Origin: Candidatus Zipacnadia bacterium
Lineage (GTDB): Bacteria; Armatimonadota; Zipacnadia; Zipacnadales; UBA5352
Direction: 5' to 3'
Length of the DNA: 64,000 bases
Assembly (NCBI GenBank): GCA_029820945.1
Contig: JALGUJ010000004.1
Location: 1 to 64,000 of the forward strand
The translations under genes and the position numbers were made by a program. This document shows, one piece after another, positions 60,300 through 64,000 of this stretch. How positions within the stretch are numbered: the first letter of the stretch is position 1; every line of letters starts with the position of its first letter. The notes under the pieces are model-generated. The model was not told where the DNA came from and made no database searches. It saw only the letters and a program-made list of their open reading frames with translations.

Positions 60300-61112
60300 G
60301 TGCGCAAGCCGGTCATGGCTGGCAACTGGAAGATGAACTGCGACAACGAGGAGGCACTGCAGCTCGCCGACGGCGTGACGGCGCGCGCCGGGCAGGTCGA
60401 GGACGCGCTGGTCATCCTCTGCCCGCCCGCTACCGCCCTGTCCACCGTCCACCAGGTCATCGCCAACTCGAATGTCAAGCTCGGCGCACAGAATCTCTTC
60501 TGGGAGGAGGAGGGCGCCTTCACCGGCGAGCTGTCGGCGAAGATGCTGCTCTCCTGTGGCTGCGAGTTCGTGATCGTCGGCCACTCGGAGCGCCGCGGCC
60601 GCTTCGGCAACCCCGATGAGGCTGAGGTCGAGGACCTCGGCGCCATCTTCGGCGACACCGACGCGACGGTCAACCGCAAAATCCACGCCGCGCTCGCGGC
60701 CGGCCTGCAGCCGATCGTCTGCGTGGGCGAGCTGCTTGCCGAGCGCCAGGCAGGCGCCACCGACGACGTGGTCGAGGACCAGGTTAGGGCTGCGCTCGAA
60801 GGCGTCACCGAGGAGGCCGCCGGGAACATCATCTTCGCCTATGAGCCGGTGTGGGCCATCGGCACCGGCGAGGTCTGCGACGCCGACGAGGCCGACCGCG
60901 TCTGCGGCATGATCCGCCAGATCCTGGCTGCGATCTACAGCGACGATCTCGCAGAGGGCATGCAGGTGCTGTACGGCGGCTCCGTCAAGCCCGAGAACGT
61001 TGAGGGCCTGATGGCGCAGGACAACATCGACGGCGGACTGGTGGGCGGAGCCTCGCTACAGGCGGACTCCTTCGGCCGGCTCATCGAGGCGGCCGTCGCC
61101 AGCGCCGGGTAG
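60300..61112 (+). CDS. tpiA: Triosephosphate isomerase
   Basis: Interconverts glyceraldehyde-3-phosphate and dihydroxyacetone phosphate; 270 residues, about 15-20 longer than usual. Catalytic Lys11 (AGNWKMN), His95 (VIVGHSERR) and Glu182 (FAYEPVWAIGTG) are present, as are the loop YGGSVKPENV and GGLVGGASLQ. The extra length is mainly an insertion just after the catalytic His (GNPDEAEVEDLGAIFGDTDA). GTG 60300 has GGGAG 8 bases upstream; an earlier in-frame GTG at 60291 lies inside that site. A strong terminator follows 21 bases later. Confidence 0.96.
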   Translation: MRKPVMAGNWKMNCDNEEALQLADGVTARAGQVEDALVILCPPATALSTVHQVIANSNVKLGAQNLFWEEEGAFTGELSAKMLLSCGCEFVIVGHSERRGRFGNPDEAEVEDLGAIFGDTDATVNRKIHAALAAGLQPIVCVGELLAERQAGATDDVVEDQVRAALEGVTEEAAGNIIFAYEPVWAIGTGEVCDADEADRVCGMIRQILAAIYSDDLAEGMQVLYGGSVKPENVEGLMAQDNIDGGLVGGASLQADSFGRLIEAAVASAG

Positions 61113-61133
61113 TCCGACACCATCGCGAAAGGG

Positions 61134-61164
61134 AAGAGCCGCCGGCCATGGGCCGGCGGCTCTT
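61134..61164 (+). terminator. Intrinsic terminator after tpiA, shared with flgL
   Basis: A perfect 14-bp stem AAGAGCCGCCGGCC / GGCCGGCGGCTCTT (61134-61147 with 61151-61164) with loop ATG, then TAGTA. It sits between the convergent tpiA and flgL genes; on the minus strand it is followed by CCCTTT, so it may work in both directions. Confidence 0.85.
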
Positions 61165-61220
61165 TAGTACGACCGCCATGAGTTCCGGGCATGGGCTCAT
61201 GGCGGCGAGGCGGAGCGCGG

Positions 61221-62144
61221 CTACCATCCCAGCTCGAACAGCGTCGGCAGCTCGGCCAACTTCGAAGTCGCCGCCAGCGCGGCCTCGTAGCAGACCTGCA
61301 GATGCTGCAGCTCCAGCAGCGTGGCGGCGATGTCTACGTCCTCGGTGTCAGACAGGATCTCGCGCGCGGCGACCTCCGCGTTCATCGCTGACTCGGCGGC
61401 GGCATCGATGCGCTGCGTGCGCGCGCCCAGTACCCCCCGCTGGCCCACGACGTGATCGTAGAGCGCGTCCAGGTCCTCAGTGAGGCCGGCCAGCGCGTTC
61501 TCGTCGCCGTTCTCAATGGCCGTGGCGATCTCGTCGAGCAGCGCGAACAGGTCGGCATCGACCTCCGGCACCGCTCGATCACCCGCGGCGTCCACGAAGT
61601 TGAACAGCCTGTCTCCGGGGATCGTGACCTCCATCGGCCGGCCGGGCGCCACCCACAGCTCCATGCCCGCCGAGTCGCCGTCGTAGCTCACCACGCCCGC
61701 GGCCTGCTCGAATGGCCTGGTCCGGCTGAGCTTGCCGGCGAACAGGTACTCGCCCTGCGTGTTCACGTTCGCCTCATCGAAGATCCGCTCGCGGTGGCTG
61801 CGCACCAGTTGCGCCTGGCCGGAGCGGGCGGCGTCCGTCAGCCCGGGCCGGCCGGCGGCCAGCATGGTGTCCCTGACCTGCCGCATCGCCGAGGCGACGT
61901 TGTCGAGCGCCGCGTCCGCCGGGCCGACCAGTCGCGTCGCCCGTTGGAGCACCTTCTGGCGGTTGACCACCTTCGCCAGGTCCGAGCGCGCGTTGATGAT
62001 CGCCCCGACGGCCACCGGGTCGTCGGACGGCCGCGTCAGCCGCTTGCCCGACGACATCTGGCGGCTCAGCCGCCGCAGATCCTGCTGCGCCCGTGCCAGA
62101 GTGCTCTGCATGTCCGCATTGTAGCCGCCGGTCGATATGCGCAT
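61221..62144 (-). CDS. flgL: Flagellar hook-filament junction protein FlgL (HAP3)
   Basis: Joins hook to filament together with FlgK; 307 residues. The conserved flagellin-like N-terminus (STLARAQQDLRRLSRQMSSG, KRLTRPSDDPVAV) and C-terminus (AAREILSDTEDVDIAATLLE, then YEAALAATSKLAELPTLFEL) would form the paired helices of the axial core. The exposed middle (YLFAGKLSRTRPFEQ, VTIPGDRLFN) is short but matches FlgL. It starts 21 bases after flgK and is the last gene of the flgNKL unit. Confidence 0.95.
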   Translation of the reverse strand: MRISTGGYNADMQSTLARAQQDLRRLSRQMSSGKRLTRPSDDPVAVGAIINARSDLAKVVNRQKVLQRATRLVGPADAALDNVASAMRQVRDTMLAAGRPGLTDAARSGQAQLVRSHRERIFDEANVNTQGEYLFAGKLSRTRPFEQAAGVVSYDGDSAGMELWVAPGRPMEVTIPGDRLFNFVDAAGDRAVPEVDADLFALLDEIATAIENGDENALAGLTEDLDALYDHVVGQRGVLGARTQRIDAAAESAMNAEVAAREILSDTEDVDIAATLLELQHLQVCYEAALAATSKLAELPTLFELGW

Positions 62145-62165
62145 GGGCGATCCTGCCCTCGGGCG

Positions 62166-63530
62166 CTACTCCAGCTCGACGACCAGGTCCATGATCTCCA
62201 GGGCCGCGGACATCAGTCGGGCCGCCGCCGCGTATGCCTGCTGGTAGCGGATCAGCTCCAGGGCCTCCTCGTCCAGTGAGACGCCGGCCTGGTTGATGTG
62301 CTCCTGGCGCAGGCCCTCCACCAGCGTCTCGCGGCTGTCGAGCCGGGTCTGCGCGGCCTCGGCGTCGATGCCGACCCAGGCGATCAGCTCCGCGCAGTAC
62401 TGCGAGAGGGTTGCGGTCCCGCCCGAGAGCAGCCTGCTGTTGCGCAGGTCCTCGATGGCGAGGGCGTTGGTGCCGTCGCCCTCCACCACCGTGGACTGCG
62501 CGGCGCCGATCAGCGACGCGTCCGAGACGATCTCATCCCTCACCTGCAGCGATGCGGCCGGGCGGGCCGCGTCATACTCGAAGAAGTCAGGCGCCGGGGC
62601 GCCGTTCAGGTCCAGCCCCGCCGTGTGCCGGGCGTTGACCTCATTGGCGAGCGTCTGCGCCAGGGTGTCGAGCTTCTGCAGATACTGCGGGATCAGCTCG
62701 TCGCGCGCCTGCAGCCGGCCGGCGATCTCGCCGCGGAGCCCCGCGGGCGAGACCTCGTCTCCCAGCGCGACCAGGTGCAGCCCGGGCTGCGCGGGGTCGT
62801 CCACGAGCTGCAGCTCCGTCACCCGCGCGTGCTCGACGTAGCGCCTGCCCCCGATCAGCACGTCCAGGACGCCGTTCTCCTGCTCGATGACCTCCGCGCC
62901 GCACAGCTCGGACAGCTCCGAGATCAGGGCATCCCGGCGGGTCATCATGTCGTTGCGTCCGCTTCCCCACGGGGCGGCGCCGATCTTCCCGTTGATGGCG
63001 GCGACCTCCCGAGCCAGTGCGTTCGCGCGGCCGACGAGGTCGCGCAGCCGCTGGTCGATCTCGACACGCAGGTCCGCGATCCCCTGCCAGCGCTGGGCAA
63101 TGGTCTGCGCCGCCAGCCGGGAGCGCTCGACCACCTGCGCGCGGCAGGCGGCGCTGGTAGGGTCAAGGCCCAGGTCGGCCCAGGCGTCGAACATCTCCTC
63201 GATGCGCTGGGCCAGCCCGCCCGACGAGAGGTCGCTGAAGACCTGCTCGACCTGCAGGAGCGACGCCCGGGCCGCCCGCTCTTCGCCCAGGCAGCCGCTC
63301 TCGTAGCGGATCTGGGTGGTCAGGAACTCGTCCCTGAGGCGCTGAATGTCGATCAACTCAACGCCGCCGCCGGCCTCTCCGGTGACCGCGCCCGGGATCG
63401 CGGCCATTACCGGCCGCTGGCGCACGTAGCCCTCGGTCTCGACGTTGGCCGTGTTGTGGCCGATGACCTCAAGCGCCGCGCGCTGCGACATCAGCGCGGT
63501 CCTCGCGATGTTGATCAGCCGCAGCGACAT
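62166..63530 (-). CDS. flgK: Flagellar hook-filament junction protein FlgK (HAP1)
   Basis: The hook-proximal junction protein, 454 residues, shorter than the 545 of Salmonella because of a reduced variable domain. N-terminal rod motif RTALMSQRAALEVIGHNTAN, then VETEGYVRQRPVMA, and the later DAWADLGLDPTSAACRAQVV; C-terminal GVSLDEEALELIRYQQAYAA followed by ARLMSAALEIMDLVVELE, the family hallmark. It lies between flgN, its export chaperone, and flgL, 24 bases after the former. Confidence 0.96.
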   Translation of the reverse strand: MSLRLINIARTALMSQRAALEVIGHNTANVETEGYVRQRPVMAAIPGAVTGEAGGGVELIDIQRLRDEFLTTQIRYESGCLGEERAARASLLQVEQVFSDLSSGGLAQRIEEMFDAWADLGLDPTSAACRAQVVERSRLAAQTIAQRWQGIADLRVEIDQRLRDLVGRANALAREVAAINGKIGAAPWGSGRNDMMTRRDALISELSELCGAEVIEQENGVLDVLIGGRRYVEHARVTELQLVDDPAQPGLHLVALGDEVSPAGLRGEIAGRLQARDELIPQYLQKLDTLAQTLANEVNARHTAGLDLNGAPAPDFFEYDAARPAASLQVRDEIVSDASLIGAAQSTVVEGDGTNALAIEDLRNSRLLSGGTATLSQYCAELIAWVGIDAEAAQTRLDSRETLVEGLRQEHINQAGVSLDEEALELIRYQQAYAAAARLMSAALEIMDLVVELE

Positions 63531-63554
63531 GCCGACAGCTTCCCTTCAGGGGCG

Positions 63555-63974
63555 TCAGGCCGAGCGCGAGACCGCCGGCCCAGAGGCGCGCGGCACCCGG
63601 CCCTCTGCGGCGCCATAGGCGGGGTGGTCCGGGAGCAGCGCCCCCAGCATGGCCGCGACGTAAGCGAGCCGATCCGCCAGCAGCGTCTGGTTGACGGCGG
63701 CCTGGTTGATGACGCAGGCCTCGACCCGCCTCACGCGCCTCATCATCGCCGCCCGCGCATCGTCGGTGTCCGGCTCGTCCCGCATGGCGCTCTCACGCAT
63801 CTGCAGCAGCGTGTTGAGGTGGCCGAACTGGCCCGCGAGAATGTCCGTTAGCTCCGTGATCCGGTCGAGGTCGCGCTCGACCAGGGCCACGCGCTGGCGC
63901 TCGAGCGTGTCCACAAGGGCGGCGCCCGTGTCAAGCTCTGCCTCAAGGATGGAGAGCAGCGCATCCGCTGTCAT
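63555..63974 (-). CDS. flgN: FlgN-like flagellar export chaperone
   Basis: A small helical protein of 139 residues (LSILEAELDTGAALVDTLER, QRVALVERDLDRITELTDIL, MMRRVRRVEACVINQAAVNQ) in the position and size of FlgN, which keeps FlgK and FlgL export-ready. The sequence is weakly conserved in the family, so assignment relies on helices plus its place ahead of flgK. GAGGAGG is 6 bases before ATG 63974. Any flgM would lie beyond the right edge. Confidence 0.85.
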   Translation of the reverse strand: MTADALLSILEAELDTGAALVDTLERQRVALVERDLDRITELTDILAGQFGHLNTLLQMRESAMRDEPDTDDARAAMMRRVRRVEACVINQAAVNQTLLADRLAYVAAMLGALLPDHPAYGAAEGRVPRASGPAVSRSA

Positions 63975-64000
63975 GGTCGGCCTCCTCGTACCGTGGCGGG

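Overview
This is GC-rich bacterial DNA from what looks like an environmental, flagellated, diderm organism. Evidence for that: GGAGG-type ribosome binding sites, frequent GTG starts, strongly GC-biased third codon positions, flgN-flgK-flgL, a CsgG-like protein, a WaaP-like kinase, and many secreted proteins carrying DUF4091, DUF6067, DUF4962/heparinase, DUF3604 and 3-keto-disaccharide-hydrolase-like (DUF1080-like) modules. That protein set is what I would expect from uncultured Armatimonadota- or PVC-type lineages, but nothing here fixes the phylum. I see no rRNA, tRNA, CRISPR array, transposase or phage gene. It reads as a chromosomal segment of core metabolism mixed with polysaccharide-degradation genes.

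Layout. 0.1-5.3 kb (minus strand): a DUF4139 protein, an (alpha/alpha)6 glycosidase-like protein and pyrK-pyrD. 5.6-8.7 kb (plus): a DUF3604 protein and a CBS-domain site-2 protease, ending in a convergent terminator. 8.7-21.1 kb (minus): a long co-directional run. It begins at a near-perfect TTGACA-18-TATAAT promoter (21129-21158) and continues with a Gfo/Idh/MocA oxidoreductase, a TIM-barrel epimerase, a 46-residue CXXC membrane peptide (18983-19123), a polyferredoxin, a WaaP-like kinase, an ECF sigma factor, its zinc anti-sigma factor, a cysteine-less TlpA-like protein, glmU, a second oxidoreductase, a pseudopilin-like protein and a DUF4091 protein. 21.2-22.8 kb: a CocE-type hydrolase broken by a frameshift. 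23.1-40.8 kb (plus): a 2-hydroxyacid dehydrogenase, a ceramidase-like protein, four large secreted glycan-active or glycan-binding proteins, a bifunctional nuclease, a membrane protein with a duplicated domain, a tandem pair of small paralogues, a sugar-type MFS transporter and a CsgG-like protein. 40.9-47.9 kb: a metallophosphoesterase with two unknown secreted proteins, a degenerate MobA-like protein, a GNAT acetyltransferase and a DUF6067-like protein. 48.0-56.0 kb (minus): two large subtilases and a lipoprotein, bounded by a TTGACA-17-TATCAT promoter and an intrinsic terminator. 56.3-61.2 kb (plus): yvcK-gap-pgk-tpiA with a TTGACT-17-TATACT promoter, a structured leader and a strong terminator. 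61.2-64.0 kb (minus): flgN-flgK-flgL.

How they fit together. The secreted enzymes, the MFS transporter, the two Gfo/Idh/MocA oxidoreductases and the TIM-barrel epimerase make sense as extracellular breakdown of complex, possibly acidic or modified glycans, followed by uptake and sugar oxidation. yvcK beside gap-pgk-tpiA ties a gluconeogenesis and envelope regulator to triose metabolism. Seven gene pairs overlap by four bases (ATGA or GTGA), so translational coupling is common; an eighth pair would do so if ATA at 38341 stood for ATG. The most novel-looking items are the CXXC peptide with its polyferredoxin and kinase, the sigma/anti-sigma/cysteine-less thioredoxin-fold trio, the small paralogue pair before the MFS transporter, and the subtilases sharing a C-terminal module. 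Two places show coding-frame breaks (about 22185 and 38295), which may be sequence errors.
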